Shown: positions 16,966 through 27,050, counted from the stretch's first letter. The stretch: DNA of 64,000 bases from Acidobacteriota bacterium (GCA_003223025.1 QHXR01000003.1:137697-201696); one strand, 5' to 3'. Notes: generated by a model from the sequence alone, not told the origin. Numbers and translations are program-made.

Positions 16966-19152
16966 CTAATTTCCGTCAGGAGTCGCGGGTTTCGGATCCT
17001 TCGTTTCAGCCGCCGCAGATTCCTGTCGGCGATCGATGCGATACACGCCGGATGAATGCGAGCCGGCGAAGATTGTCCGCGAATTAGACGGATCAAAAGC
17101 CAGCGTCCAAACGCGACGGCTCGGCACCTTCATTTCCTTTGAATCGATGCGCCGCCACTTCTGACCCGCGTCATCGGAGTAGAAGAGACCGCCGTCGGAC
17201 TCGAGCGCGCTCGCAACAAAGATCTCATCGGTATTATTCGGATCGATAAGAATGCTCGCGTAATTGCCGGCCGGCAAATTACCCTTGCTTCTCTTCCATG
17301 TCCTGCCGCCATCCCGACTCATATAAAGCGACTGCGTCGTACCGATATAAACATAATTCGGACGCTTGGGATCGGTTGCGATCGAGCTCACCGGAATGCC
17401 TTCCGGGGTCCCGTCTACACGCGACCACGTCTTTCCGTCATCGGTCGAGATGACTGCTCCGGTCGCGGTGCCGGCCCAGATCGTTCCGGGAACGAGCGGC
17501 GATGCATGCAGGGCGAAAACGTTTTCGTTGAGACCATTTCCAAAGGGAAGCTTTTCCCAACCTTTTGTGATGTCGTATGTCCGGTAAAGGCCGTTATCGG
17601 TTCCGGCCAAAATGCCGTTCTTGTCATCCTCGGTGAACGCAAGAACCTTAACCTTCTCGGTAAAAGCCGGGATGATCTTGGGAGCCGCCTCGGCCGCTTC
17701 GTCCGTCGGTACAGTTGCCGCCGGTTTTGCTTTGACCGGTGCAGCTTTCGCCGTAGCAGTCTTACTTCCCGCTTTCGTCGGAGCCTTCTTGACCGGTTTA
17801 GGTTTTGGAGGCGTCATCAACAGCCATGAGACACCTCGATCGAGCGAACGAAAAATTCCAAGGTTTGTCCCGAGAAACATACGGGTCGGATCAACCCGAT
17901 CCTGTAGAACCGCGAACGGCGAGACGCGATTGATGTCGAGGCCTTTCGCTTGATTCCATGTCTTACCGCCGTCTACGCTCCAGAAAAAGAACCCGCCGCT
18001 GGACGCCGTATTCTGTGTCGTCGCATATAACCGATCAGGCTGAGCGACGTCCGGAGTGACGGAGTAGGCGAAACGGCTGGTGAAATTGTCGTTCGTCGGA
18101 ATGAAATTCCGACCGCCGTCGTTTGATACCATCACGCCGTAATTGTTCGTCGCGATAAACACACGATTCGGTTCCTCGGGATGAACTGCGATGGAATTGA
18201 TCTCGAGGTTCCGCTGCGTCGTCAAAGACCACGACTTACCTCCGTTGGACGTCATCCAGAATCCTTCGGTCGTCGCCGCGTAAACGGTTCCTGCAATTGT
18301 CGGATGCTGCAAAATGTCGCGAGTTCGACGAGACTGCGACGGAATGCCCTGGATCTTCTTCCAGCCATCGCCGCCGCTGAACGACTCGTAGATACCGCTG
18401 CATGCGGACGCGATCACATGTTCAGCGTTTCTCGGATCGATCGTCACGGCGAACACATCAGAATCGTCGATCATGCCCGTCTTTATCAGACGCCAGTTCT
18501 TTCCGTTATCCGTAGATTTGTACGGCCGCCAGTTAGTTCCCGCGTAGATTGTGTTGCTGCTGCGAGGATCGATCGCCATCGAATTCAAATTCACCGGCAT
18601 CGTCGATGACGAAACTTTCTCCCAGTCGTCGCCGGAATTCTTCGAGACAAAAATGCCATTCGTGGATCCGACGTACAGAAGATCCGGATTGTCCTTCGCC
18701 TGAACCATCGCGTGGATCGCTTCGCCTTTCAATTCTTTTGCCGACTTCCAGGTCACTCCACCGTCAGTCGTCTTGAAGAATCCGCCGGGCAATTTACCGC
18801 GGTGGCCTGAAGTGTAAATCACCTTCGAATCGCGCGAGTCGACAAAGAGCTGGTCGAGAACAAGCCTCGGCTCGTTAAGATTCACGAGCAGCGTCCAGGA
18901 TTTGCCACCGTCGGCAGAGGTGTGGATCTGCCCGTCCAGCGTACTGATATAAAGTCTGTTCTTGTCTCGCGGATCGATCGTCACGACCCGGACATCACCG
19001 CCATTCGGGCCGACGACGGTCCAGTCGCTAAACTTCGCGGGATCGCGAAAGACATTTCCGTCTGCGAGAGTCCGAAAAGGCAGGACCATCGTAGCAAGAG
19101 CCACGATCAGGAAACTAGTAGCGAAGCGAAAACTCTGTATCGACTTGGTCAT
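16966..19152 (-). CDS. Secreted Asp-box (BNR/sortilin-like) beta-propeller protein
   Basis: A 728-residue exported protein with a signal peptide (hydrophobic stretch FLIVALATMVLPF, cleavage near TLADG). Many Asp-box repeats of the form S-x-D-x-G-x-x-W follow: TSADGGKSWTLL, KTTDGGVTWKS, KSTDNGKNWRLI, WSVDGGKTWNQ, STDDGKTWSRVDG, MSRDGGRTWKR and YSDDAGQKWRRI. Together with IDPRDKNRLY-type strands these should form two propellers. They are separated by a Lys/Ala/Pro-rich linker (KAPTKAGSKTATAKAAPVKA). Asp-box propellers occur in sialidases, sortilins and photosystem assembly factors. No catalytic residues are recognised, so binding rather than catalysis is likely. Confidence 0.85.
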   Translation of the reverse strand: MTKSIQSFRFATSFLIVALATMVLPFRTLADGNVFRDPAKFSDWTVVGPNGGDVRVVTIDPRDKNRLYISTLDGQIHTSADGGKSWTLLVNLNEPRLVLDQLFVDSRDSKVIYTSGHRGKLPGGFFKTTDGGVTWKSAKELKGEAIHAMVQAKDNPDLLYVGSTNGIFVSKNSGDDWEKVSSSTMPVNLNSMAIDPRSSNTIYAGTNWRPYKSTDNGKNWRLIKTGMIDDSDVFAVTIDPRNAEHVIASACSGIYESFSGGDGWKKIQGIPSQSRRTRDILQHPTIAGTVYAATTEGFWMTSNGGKSWSLTTQRNLEINSIAVHPEEPNRVFIATNNYGVMVSNDGGRNFIPTNDNFTSRFAYSVTPDVAQPDRLYATTQNTASSGGFFFWSVDGGKTWNQAKGLDINRVSPFAVLQDRVDPTRMFLGTNLGIFRSLDRGVSWLLMTPPKPKPVKKAPTKAGSKTATAKAAPVKAKPAATVPTDEAAEAAPKIIPAFTEKVKVLAFTEDDKNGILAGTDNGLYRTYDITKGWEKLPFGNGLNENVFALHASPLVPGTIWAGTATGAVISTDDGKTWSRVDGTPEGIPVSSIATDPKRPNYVYIGTTQSLYMSRDGGRTWKRSKGNLPAGNYASILIDPNNTDEIFVASALESDGGLFYSDDAGQKWRRIDSKEMKVPSRRVWTLAFDPSNSRTIFAGSHSSGVYRIDRRQESAAAETKDPKPATPDGN

Positions 19153-19342
19153 ATTGATTTACTACTTCGAAGTGCCGCTACTGCGGCAAGATTCGACGGT
19201 TAGATGATGAAATCGGCGGTGACGTTCGTACCAAACCCGTCTGCTCGACCGAACTATAAAAGGAAAGTACAAGAGAGAGCGAACACAACGCGGAGTAGTC
19301 TACTACAAAAAAGACCTCACGCAAAACTTTAACAAATGAAGA

Positions 19343-19375
19343 AACGGACGAGGATCGAATTGATCCTCGTCCGTT
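19343..19375 (-). terminator. Strong 14-bp hairpin after the outer-membrane protein gene
   Basis: Arms 19343-19356 (AACGGACGAGGATC) and 19362-19375 are exact complements with a 5-nt loop, 46 bp past the stop codon at 19422. The U-run on the minus strand is weak (TTTCTTCATTTG), so it is a terminator or an mRNA 3'-end stabiliser. Nothing else was found in the 19153-19421 gap. Confidence 0.65.
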
Positions 19376-19421
19376 CTTGATGTTCACATCAAACTTCGAT
19401 GTAAAGCTTATTTCGTCCGCA

Positions 19422-21848
19422 TTACGGTGCCGGATCTGCAGCTCCAGGCGGGATGCGATAGAGCTTCGTTCTCGGTTCACCGTCAGCCGAAGTACCGCCT
19501 CTGATGAGGGTGATACGGCTGCGGTCGAAGTTACGGAACGCTATGTGGTTCGTGATCAGGTGCTCGCGTGCTGCGATCTCCTTATCGGTTCCGTAGTTGA
19601 TGATGTAGCCCTGGTTATTCGGCTGGTTCGACAGTTCAGTGAAGAACGAGTCGAGACGGCTGCGAATATCATCGTTAGGAATCTTACCGAACTCGTCGAC
19701 CAAGACTGCCTCAGGTCGAGGAGCAACCGGAGCACTTTCCGAAGCTTCCTTCGGACAGTTGCAGTCCACATCAAGACCGACGTTGACCGTCGCTCTGACG
19801 CTCGAAGCTCCATCCGACGGAGCCGTAACAGTGATGCTCGGCGTTCCCTGTCCGGATGCGATCGTGCCAGCGTCTACCGACCAGTTGTACGTAATGTTCT
19901 GTGCGGATCCGCCACTCATATTCGCCGTAAAGACCATGCTACCGCCGCGGTCTGTAACTCCCGCAGGTCCGGTAACTGAAAGCGTTCCACAATTACAGTC
20001 CAGGACACAATCGGCACACTGAGCGACCGTGATCGTCTGGGTCTGCGTTTTACCGCAGAGTCCGCAACCATCGTCGACACCAGCCGTGACCGTATAGGTT
20101 CCGGGAGCAAGTCCGCTCACATCCCAAGCAACGTTCGCACCAGATCCGACAATTCGTCCGCCCGAAACTGTGTAGTTATAAGTAAGAACGTCATTCTCGG
20201 GATCCGCTGCTGTGGTAGCAATGTTGACCGAAGTGCTATCGGTGCAAGCACCGCTTGTCGAATGGTAACCAGGCTGGCAGCCCAAGGTCACAACCGTGTC
20301 GCTAAGGGCAACCGCAGTCACATTAGCAGCAAGGTTAACAACCTCAGCCTGACGCGGGTTACGTCGACCAGCAAAGAACTGAATGATGTAGCCGTGCGGG
20401 TCAGACGAAGCCTGGAATCCCGGAGGAATACCAGTGTAGCTTGTCGTGACTGTGTGCGGTGTACATGCAGTCGTGTTAGGTCCGCAGACAACGTTGATCG
20501 CACTGCTTACCGTCGTTTCGTCAAAGCTGTCAGCATCCTGCTCGTTAGCATGATATCTGTAAGCCAGGCCGATACCGAACCAGCGTCTCGGGAAAATCCT
20601 CAAACCGGCGATACCGTCGATCGGGTTGTTCTCGAATGCGTTCGGAGTACGACCGCCGACATATTTCTTCGAAGTAAGTTCGAAGATCGGCTGAAAATAC
20701 TTATTAACAGGGAAATCAAGACCGATACCTGCATTGAATTCTGATCCGCGATCGAGGATCGTGAACGATCCGCTCGGGAAGTCAGCCTTAATGCCGCTCG
20801 TCCACGTGTAGCCGATGTTTGCCGAAAGGTTAGCCCATCTCGCAAGACGTGCTCCCGCAGCCAAGGTCAGTTCAACATCTCCAGAGTTTCCACCGGGGCT
20901 GGCACCACGCTGGAGCTGGTTGAAGCCGCTGAAATCGCTAGCATGGTCCGTGAACCATTTGTACTGAGCGATCAACGCAACGCCGATCGGATTGTCAATT
21001 CCCGTAAATCTGAATTTCGCTCCACCTACAAAGTGGTTGAACGAGGACTCACCGTATGTGCGGTTAAGCAAAGGTGCGTCCGGAAGATAAGACGGAGCGA
21101 GCGTAAATACGGTCGGAACCGTAGCCGCAGGCGATCCGCAGCTCGATGCGATCGTGCCGGAGCAAGCCGTCTGAAGAACCACGCCCGGCAGAATGCTGCC
21201 ATAAACAGAACCGATACCAGGAAAGGCACCAGCACCGTTACCGGAAGCGACCGGCGGTCCCATCGTCGCGTTACCTACCGGGAATCCGAATAGCGGTCCC
21301 GAGGTAAACGGCAAGGACAGGCCAAACGTTCCCGAGCTTCCGCCAACATACGGAAACTGAACGAAAGGCTGCGTGCCCTGCGGACGGAAAATAGCAGTGT
21401 TCTCATACGCACCCGTTCCAGGACCTGAAGGAGCGAGGATAATCGCCGGAGCACTGGTCACAACTCCGTCGATATTGATCCTTGAGTTCGGAAGGTAAAA
21501 ACCCGAGAGGTTTCTCGGTGAATTGACCTTAATCGCTCTGTAAGCCTCAGTATTGAAGAACAGTTCGATCCTGTTCGTCAGTCCATACTGAAACGCTAAC
21601 GGGATCTCAACAATATCTACATTGCCCGGATCCCTATCACGGTTGCTGTAAGCCACGCTGAACGTGAACTCACCTCTTCGCAACGTGTCGCCGTCATAAA
21701 CGGTAAACAGGCCCGTCGGACCGTTAAGAGTCGGTGCCGTATTTCTGTCGTCTTTCGCTGATCTGAGATGTTCATCCTGCGCGGAAACCGCAAAGACAAA
21801 CGTCATCAAAATCAGCGTAACGATACACACTCTGTACGCGAGTTTCAT
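19422..21848 (-). CDS. Outer-membrane beta-barrel protein with Ig-like domains and OmpA-like tail
   Basis: About 808 residues with a signal peptide ending near VSAQDE. Residues from about 35 to 490 alternate aromatic and glycine-rich strands typical of a transmembrane barrel (FTFSVAYSNRDRD, RIELFFNTEAYRA, WFGIGLAYRYHANEQ). Two Ig/PKD-like modules with Cys pairs follow (DDGCGLCGKTQTQTITVAQC; CVLDCNCGTLSVTGPAG). The C-terminal domain (RLDSFFTELSNQPNNQGYIINYG...) resembles a periplasmic OmpA-related domain common in Acidobacteriota, inferred from pattern only. GGAGG sits 7 nt before ATG 21848; ATG 21851 is equally in frame. Confidence 0.75.
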   Translation of the reverse strand: MKLAYRVCIVTLILMTFVFAVSAQDEHLRSAKDDRNTAPTLNGPTGLFTVYDGDTLRRGEFTFSVAYSNRDRDPGNVDIVEIPLAFQYGLTNRIELFFNTEAYRAIKVNSPRNLSGFYLPNSRINIDGVVTSAPAIILAPSGPGTGAYENTAIFRPQGTQPFVQFPYVGGSSGTFGLSLPFTSGPLFGFPVGNATMGPPVASGNGAGAFPGIGSVYGSILPGVVLQTACSGTIASSCGSPAATVPTVFTLAPSYLPDAPLLNRTYGESSFNHFVGGAKFRFTGIDNPIGVALIAQYKWFTDHASDFSGFNQLQRGASPGGNSGDVELTLAAGARLARWANLSANIGYTWTSGIKADFPSGSFTILDRGSEFNAGIGLDFPVNKYFQPIFELTSKKYVGGRTPNAFENNPIDGIAGLRIFPRRWFGIGLAYRYHANEQDADSFDETTVSSAINVVCGPNTTACTPHTVTTSYTGIPPGFQASSDPHGYIIQFFAGRRNPRQAEVVNLAANVTAVALSDTVVTLGCQPGYHSTSGACTDSTSVNIATTAADPENDVLTYNYTVSGGRIVGSGANVAWDVSGLAPGTYTVTAGVDDGCGLCGKTQTQTITVAQCADCVLDCNCGTLSVTGPAGVTDRGGSMVFTANMSGGSAQNITYNWSVDAGTIASGQGTPSITVTAPSDGASSVRATVNVGLDVDCNCPKEASESAPVAPRPEAVLVDEFGKIPNDDIRSRLDSFFTELSNQPNNQGYIINYGTDKEIAAREHLITNHIAFRNFDRSRITLIRGGTSADGEPRTKLYRIPPGAADPAP

Positions 21849-21851
21849 CAT

Positions 21852-22139
21852 ATTCCTCCGCCGAAAATAAAAAATTAAATTTCAATTTGTAGCTACAAAA
21901 TACAATTACCGCTATATTTCAGTAGGCTACTCAATTATTACACGCTGAAAGTCTTTCAAACAAGATAGCAGTAAAACCAAGCGTATACACAAAAAGTTAA
22001 GTCTATATTTGCAAATCTCCGAGAAAGCGTCGTCCAAAAGTCAACGAAATCTGTTAGTTGGCATTACCTTCCCTTGCATAGACCTTAACGCAAGTTTTCC
22101 TCAAAATCAAGCATTTTTAATAAATTACGCAAATTTTCT
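21852..22139 (-). other. AT-rich 288-bp intergenic region upstream of the barrel gene
   Basis: This gap is clearly more AT-rich than its surroundings. On the minus strand TTGTTT followed after 17 nt by TAATAA (around 21935-21963) could be a promoter for the outer-membrane protein gene. No reading frame, RNA gene or strong hairpin was seen. Confidence 0.3.
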
Positions 22140-23429
22140 TTACGCGTAAATGCCTCGCATTCGAGTATCATAGGCCACTCGGTCGATGGCCAGCATGTAC
22201 GCCGCAGTTCTGGTGTCGACGGCGTGTTTGTCGGCATAGTGGCACAGCTCGTTGAAGCTGGCGACCATCTTGTCTTCGAGTCTTGCGTTTACTTCCGCCT
22301 CGGACCAAAAGTAGCCCATGCGGTCCTGAACCCATTCAAAATAGGAGACCGTTACGCCTCCCGCATTCGCCAAGATGTCAGGAATTACGAAAATTCCCTT
22401 GTCATGTAGGATCTTATCGGCTTTCGGAGTCGTCGGGCCATTAGCACCTTCGGCCAGGATCTTACACTTGATCCGATCCGCATTCTCCGATGTGATCTGA
22501 TTCTCCGTCGCACACGGAGCAAGCACGTCGCACTCGATCTCGAGTAACTCCTTGTTTCCAACCTGATCGGCCTCCGGATAACCCTCCAATGAACGATTTT
22601 TCTGCAGGTATTCGAGCACGGCCGGAATATCGAGACCATTAGAATTGTGGATTCCACCTCCGACATCCGAGATAGCTATTACCTTATAACCCTTCTCGTG
22701 CATCAGTTGTGCTCCGATACCGCCGACGTTTCCCGAACCTTGCACGACGACCGAAGTCTGCTCCGGTGTCAGTTTGAATCTCTTTATTGCTTCGTTGACA
22801 GTGAAGAGAACGCCGCGTCCGGTTGCTTCACGGCGGCCCAGCGATCCTCCGAGAGCCACAGGCTTACCCGTCACCACTGCGGTCACAGTGTGGCGAGCGT
22901 GCATCGAGAATGTGTCCATGATCCACGCCATGGTCTGCTCGTTGGTGTTCATGTCGGGAGCCGGCACGTCCTTGTCGGGTCCGATGAAGTCGATCAACTC
23001 GGCGGTGTACCTTCGAGTCATACGTTCAAGTTCGCCGATCGACATCTGCTGCGGGTTGCAAATGATGCCGCCCTTTCCGCCGCCGAAAGGGACGTTCACG
23101 ACCGCACACTTCCAAGTCATCCACGCCGAAAGCGCCTTCACTTCATCGAGCGAGACATCGGGAGCATATCGGATCCCGCCCTTTGCCGGGCCGCGTGCGA
23201 AGTTGTGCTGAACTCGAAAACCTTCGAAGACGCGTATGTGCCCGGTGTCCATCCGGACCGGGATGTAAACTTTTATCTCTCGGCTGGGAACACGCATTAC
23301 GGCATATAAGTCGGCGTCGAGCCCGAGAAGCTGAGCCGCCCTGTCAAAGCGCTCGCTCATTGCTTCGAAGGGATTTTTTTCATCACTTCCCTTGAAGCGC
23401 CGCATTTCGTCTGCCATCGGATTTGCCAT
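22140..23429 (-). CDS. gdhA: Glutamate dehydrogenase
   Basis: Interconverts glutamate and 2-oxoglutarate plus ammonia. The 429-residue product shows the family order: [20 protein letters not shown] (substrate Lys), [16 protein letters not shown] (catalytic-region Lys), [10 protein letters not shown], the Rossmann motif [10 protein letters not shown], and [18 protein letters not shown]. The short hexameric type is indicated, and coenzyme specificity cannot be read safely. GGAG lies about 12 nt before the ATG. It is 30 bp downstream of larE and probably co-transcribed. Confidence 0.96.
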   Translation of the reverse strand: MANPMADEMRRFKGSDEKNPFEAMSERFDRAAQLLGLDADLYAVMRVPSREIKVYIPVRMDTGHIRVFEGFRVQHNFARGPAKGGIRYAPDVSLDEVKALSAWMTWKCAVVNVPFGGGKGGIICNPQQMSIGELERMTRRYTAELIDFIGPDKDVPAPDMNTNEQTMAWIMDTFSMHARHTVTAVVTGKPVALGGSLGRREATGRGVLFTVNEAIKRFKLTPEQTSVVVQGSGNVGGIGAQLMHEKGYKVIAISDVGGGIHNSNGLDIPAVLEYLQKNRSLEGYPEADQVGNKELLEIECDVLAPCATENQITSENADRIKCKILAEGANGPTTPKADKILHDKGIFVIPDILANAGGVTVSYFEWVQDRMGYFWSEAEVNARLEDKMVASFNELCHYADKHAVDTRTAAYMLAIDRVAYDTRMRGIYA

Positions 23430-23459
23430 CTTTATTTAACTCTCCAGATTATTGCTTTA

Positions 23460-24305
23460 TTAATTGTCTTCGTTGAAACTGCCCGAACGAAATCCCTCGA
23501 GGTCGAGCGTCACGTATCGAAAACCAAAACTTTTGAATGCCTGCGAAATTTTCGCAACGGCACGAGCATCGAGAATACGATCCATCTCGGTCGGCGCGAT
23601 CTCGATCCGGACGAGATCTTCATGAACGCGCACCCGAAACTCGCGAAACCCCTCGGTACGAAGATAGGTCTCGCCTCGCTCGACCTTGCTCAAACGATCG
23701 ATCGTCACGGGAACTCCGTAAGCGATCCGAGAGGATAAGCACGGACTCGCAGGACGATCCCAAGTCGGTAGCTGGTGAGCTCGACTGCGCTCGCGTATCT
23801 CCTCTTTGGTAAACCCGAGTTCGGCAAGCGGGCTGCGCACTTCACGCTCTCCAGCCGCGATGCGCCCGGGACGATGATCCGAAATATCGTCCGCATTCGT
23901 TCCATCGAGTACGAAGGAAATTATTCGTTCGGCCGCGACGCCCTTGAGTTTGTCGTAGAGCTCCGACTTGCAAAAGTAACAACGGTTCTTCGGATTCGAG
24001 TTGTAGTTTGGATCGTCGAGCTCGGATGTCTCGATCATTTCGAAATTCAAACCGAAGCCGGTCGCGATACTTTGCCCCTCGGCTCTTTGAAAAGCGGAAA
24101 CGCTCGGTGAGATTCCCATCGTGCACAGAGCTTTGACGCCCAGTTCCTGCGTCGCGATCAAAGCAAGATAGGAACTGTCGACACCGCCGGAGTAGGCGAC
24201 CAACACCGACTTCATTTCCCGCATCAAACGACGCAGGTTCACTTCCTTTTGTTCGGAAGATTTCGTTATTAAAGCCGGCTGGATCGCCAGTGCGTTATCG
24301 ATCAT
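23460..24305 (-). CDS. larE: ATP-dependent sacrificial sulfur transferase LarE
   Basis: A PP-loop protein of 281 residues with YSGGVDSS (residues 38-45) as ATP pyrophosphatase motif. In Lactiplantibacillus LarE activates the pyridinium-dicarboxylate precursor of the nickel-pincer cofactor of lactate racemase and donates the sulfur of its own cysteine. The equivalent cysteine is present (C189 in RPASPCLSSRIAYG). A CYFC pair (C109, C112) is also present, as in cluster-containing LarE subtypes. No larA, larB or larC is nearby, so the cofactor's user here is unknown. Confidence 0.88.
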   Translation of the reverse strand: MIDNALAIQPALITKSSEQKEVNLRRLMREMKSVLVAYSGGVDSSYLALIATQELGVKALCTMGISPSVSAFQRAEGQSIATGFGLNFEMIETSELDDPNYNSNPKNRCYFCKSELYDKLKGVAAERIISFVLDGTNADDISDHRPGRIAAGEREVRSPLAELGFTKEEIRERSRAHQLPTWDRPASPCLSSRIAYGVPVTIDRLSKVERGETYLRTEGFREFRVRVHEDLVRIEIAPTEMDRILDARAVAKISQAFKSFGFRYVTLDLEGFRSGSFNEDN

Positions 24306-24376
24306 TTCCTCGCTAAAATACTGATACGGACTAACTTCTTAACAAACCGAAATCTTATCGCACGGTAAATATGTTC

Positions 24377-24388
24377 GCAAACGTTTGC
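24377..24388. promoter_or_regulatory. LacI-type palindrome in a divergent promoter region
   Basis: GCAAACGTTTGC is a perfect 12-bp palindrome with a central CG, the shape of LacI/GalR-family operators. It sits between the divergent larE (start 24305) and TPR gene (start 24468). No regulator gene of this family lies in the window, so the site could be chance. Confidence 0.35.
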
Positions 24389-24467
24389 AATAGAAAGTGG
24401 GCCGGATCTAATTCGGAGTTCGTTATTGTCCGGTGATAATATCTGGACGTCTGCACCTATCGGAATA

Positions 24468-25901
24468 ATGTCAGTTTTGTCCGCACGCGTTTGCACACTA
24501 CTTCTCAACGTCGCCCTTTTTTCGGTCGCGCTGTCGTTGGCACTCATTCTGACTTCAACCGTGTCGTGCCAGGACGATTCGAATCCTGCTGACGAAGCTG
24601 TTTTGCTTTTCAACAAAGGTCAGGATGCTCATGAGAAAAGCGATTTCGTTCATGCGATAGAAAACTACGATAAAGCCATTAAGCTCATTCCGGATTTTCC
24701 CGAAGCCGAGCTGCAGCGGGGGAACGCGTATTTTTCGCTTGGAAAGTTGGACGATGCGGAAACCTCTTTCCGTCGTGCCCTGGAGTTGCGAGAGGACTGG
24801 TCGCTCGCGTTGGCGAATCTCGGATCCGTTCTCGTGCAGAAGAAGCATTACGCCGAGGCCGAGAAGTTTCTGACGCACGCCATCGAGACTGACGAGCAGA
24901 ACTTCCCGGCCTATGCAGCCATGACAGAGCTTCGGTTGAGGACGAAAGCGCAGCCGCAGGTCTTGAAGGCACTCCTCGCCAAAATGCAGACGCTGACATC
25001 GAAGGCGAATCCGACGGCGTCGATCTGGGCGTCGCGGGCGGCACTTGAAAATGCGATCGGCGACAAGAAAGTCGCGAAGGCAAGCGCCGCTCGAGCCCTC
25101 GGTCTCGACGCGAAAAACCTCTCGGCTCTCACGACGAGCGCCGACATCGCTGTGGTCGAGCACGATCCGGCATCGGCCGACCTTTTCGTAAAACGACTCG
25201 AGATACTCGCACCGACATCTCAGTCGACGATCGGACTCCGCGCTCGAATCCTGATCGAGCAAAGCAAAACTGCTGATGCGCTTGCCCTGCTCAATTCAGT
25301 TACTTCGCCCGGCCCCGAGATCGTCGACCTCAAGAATCAACTTACGGCCGCGAGTATCGTGGACGTCGCCGAGCTTGAAAAGAATCTCGCATCCGATTCT
25401 GCGAATCCGGTGATCCTGTTTAAGCTTTGCGCCGCGTACCGCGTTTCTGATCCTGTTAAGTCGCTTGACTACTGCAAGCGAGCGGCGGACGCCGCGCCAA
25501 ACGAAGTTCAGCCTATCGTCGGTTATGGCGCTGCTCTTGTTCAGGCAAAGCGATACGACGAAGCCGTAATACTTTTGCGAAGGCTTATTTCGATCGCTCC
25601 GGACAACACCACGGCACGAGCGAATCTCGCTACGGCGCTGTTTCAACTGAAGAGATATGCGGAGGCCAAGATCGAGTTCCGATGGCTCACCGATCATCAG
25701 CCTGAGCAGCCGATCGCATACTACTTTCTAGCGATCGTCCACGATCAACTTGCAGAGTTTCCCGACGCCGCCGCGAACTATCAGCTATTCCTTCGGCTCG
25801 CGAATCCGGAATCTAGTAAACTGGAGATCGAGAAAGTTAATCTTCGTCTGCCTGTTGTTCAGAAGCTCATCAAGGAAGGTAAAGGTAAGAAACGTGGCTG
25901 A
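24468..25901 (+). CDS. Exported tetratricopeptide repeat protein
   Basis: A 477-residue protein with a long hydrophobic export signal (VCTLLLNVALFSVALSLALIL). At least eight TPR-like helix pairs follow, for example AVLLFNKGQDAHEKSDFVHA, AELQRGNAYFSLGKLDDAET and LANLGSVLVQKKHYAEAEKF, with further ones in the C-terminal half. TPRs are protein-binding scaffolds and no partner can be named. ATG 24468 puts the signal peptide at the N-terminus; an in-frame TTG at 24426 would add 14 residues. The end overlaps the next gene by 8 nt. Three consecutive overlapping genes for exported proteins suggest a complex. Confidence 0.85.
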   Translation: MSVLSARVCTLLLNVALFSVALSLALILTSTVSCQDDSNPADEAVLLFNKGQDAHEKSDFVHAIENYDKAIKLIPDFPEAELQRGNAYFSLGKLDDAETSFRRALELREDWSLALANLGSVLVQKKHYAEAEKFLTHAIETDEQNFPAYAAMTELRLRTKAQPQVLKALLAKMQTLTSKANPTASIWASRAALENAIGDKKVAKASAARALGLDAKNLSALTTSADIAVVEHDPASADLFVKRLEILAPTSQSTIGLRARILIEQSKTADALALLNSVTSPGPEIVDLKNQLTAASIVDVAELEKNLASDSANPVILFKLCAAYRVSDPVKSLDYCKRAADAAPNEVQPIVGYGAALVQAKRYDEAVILLRRLISIAPDNTTARANLATALFQLKRYAEAKIEFRWLTDHQPEQPIAYYFLAIVHDQLAEFPDAAANYQLFLRLANPESSKLEIEKVNLRLPVVQKLIKEGKGKKRG

Positions 25902-26484
25902 TCTAGCGTTACAGATTCTTCATCAAGGAAGCGCGTTCTTCGTATCCCGATCGATCGTCAAATTATTTTGCGCTTTGCTGCTCGTCTTTGCGGCGGTCGG
26001 ACTCGCTCGCTCACAAAGCGTAATCGACGACGACCTTGCTCCGCCGCCCGTGCGTGTCATGAGCCCTGATGAGAAATCTCGGCTGGCCGCGGAAGTCGAG
26101 ATCAAACGGCGCACTAAACTCGCGCTCGAACTAATGGATCTTCGCTTAAAGCAGGCGGAAAAATTAGACGCCGCGGAGAACTACGATCCGATGTACATCG
26201 AGCTCGGCGCCTTTCACGGCATCATGGATAACACGCTCGAGTTTCTTAACAAGAGTGATAAGGAAAGTGGAAAGGTCCTGAACAATTTCAAACGCTTCGA
26301 GATCGGTCTTCGAGCATTCATACCCAGGCTTGAATTTATGCGGCACGATATGCCGATCAAATATGAGCACTATCTTCGGAGCCTTGGAAAAAGCATTCGT
26401 GCCGCTCGTTCGAAAGCGGTCGAGAATCTTTTCGACGATACCGTCGTTCCTGACAAGAAACCGGAGAACTCGCAACCTTTATGA
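25894..26484 (+). CDS. Exported helical protein of unknown function
   Basis: A 196-residue product from GTG 25894, chosen because AAGG lies a few nt upstream and because it overlaps the preceding TPR gene by 8 nt. An N-terminal hydrophobic segment (IVKLFCALLLVFAAVGLARSQ) should export it. The remainder is almost entirely helical and charged (LALELMDLRLKQAEKLDAAE; RAFIPRLEFMRHDMPIKYEH). I do not recognise a family. It overlaps the following gene by 4 nt (ATGA). Confidence 0.75.
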   Translation: MADLALQILHQGSAFFVSRSIVKLFCALLLVFAAVGLARSQSVIDDDLAPPPVRVMSPDEKSRLAAEVEIKRRTKLALELMDLRLKQAEKLDAAENYDPMYIELGAFHGIMDNTLEFLNKSDKESGKVLNNFKRFEIGLRAFIPRLEFMRHDMPIKYEHYLRSLGKSIRAARSKAVENLFDDTVVPDKKPENSQPL

Positions 26485-27050
26485 AAGTCTTTTTAGTCTC
26501 GATCGCTTTGATCGTTCTTCCTATCTTTGTGACTTCGGCACACGCTCAACGTCGTGACTTCATGACCGATGCCGAGATCGAACTCGTTCGAGATAGTCAA
26601 GAGATCGACAAGCGGATCGATGTCCTAACAAAGATGATCGATCGACGGTTCGCCGCGCTTGGGATCGAGTCCGGAGGCACGAAGCCCGGAGCGAAAGAAC
26701 AAAAGGCGTGGGGCGACGCACCAACCGGATCTCGTTCCCAGCTTTTCTCCGACATCAGACAGTTACTCCAAAAAGCGGTCGACGATATCGACGACGTTGC
26801 GGAACACAATGCGAATGCTCAGACCGCGAACAAGCTCGAGGGACCTCTCTTCCCCGCCGCGGTAAGAAAGTTGGCCGCTGCAGCCAATCGCTACAAACCG
26901 CTGTTGAATTCAGAACTTCCGAAAACTCCGGACACACGCGACAAGGGAACGATCTTGAATGCGATCGAGTTATGCGACTCGATCACCGATTCGGTTGCGA
27001 ACCTGCCTCCCGAAGTCATTCCTGATAAAAAGAAGAAAAAAGGAACCTAG
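26481..27050 (+). CDS. Exported helical protein of unknown function
   Basis: A 189-residue product with a clear signal peptide (VFLVSIALIVLPIFVTSAHAQ). The mature part is helical: DAEIELVRDSQEIDKRIDVL, then FSDIRQLLQKAVDDIDDVAE, then a lysine-rich end. No family is recognised. It is the third gene of a tightly overlapping trio with the TPR protein and the previous unknown. Its organisation (signal, helical bundle, basic tail) resembles its neighbour, so they could be distant relatives or partners (inference). Confidence 0.75.
   Translation: MKVFLVSIALIVLPIFVTSAHAQRRDFMTDAEIELVRDSQEIDKRIDVLTKMIDRRFAALGIESGGTKPGAKEQKAWGDAPTGSRSQLFSDIRQLLQKAVDDIDDVAEHNANAQTANKLEGPLFPAAVRKLAAAANRYKPLLNSELPKTPDTRDKGTILNAIELCDSITDSVANLPPEVIPDKKKKKGT

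Noticed and set aside
23460-24305. larE taken as evidence for a lactate racemase operon
   Set aside because: No larA, larB, larC or nickel transporter is nearby, so only the sulfur transferase itself is supported.
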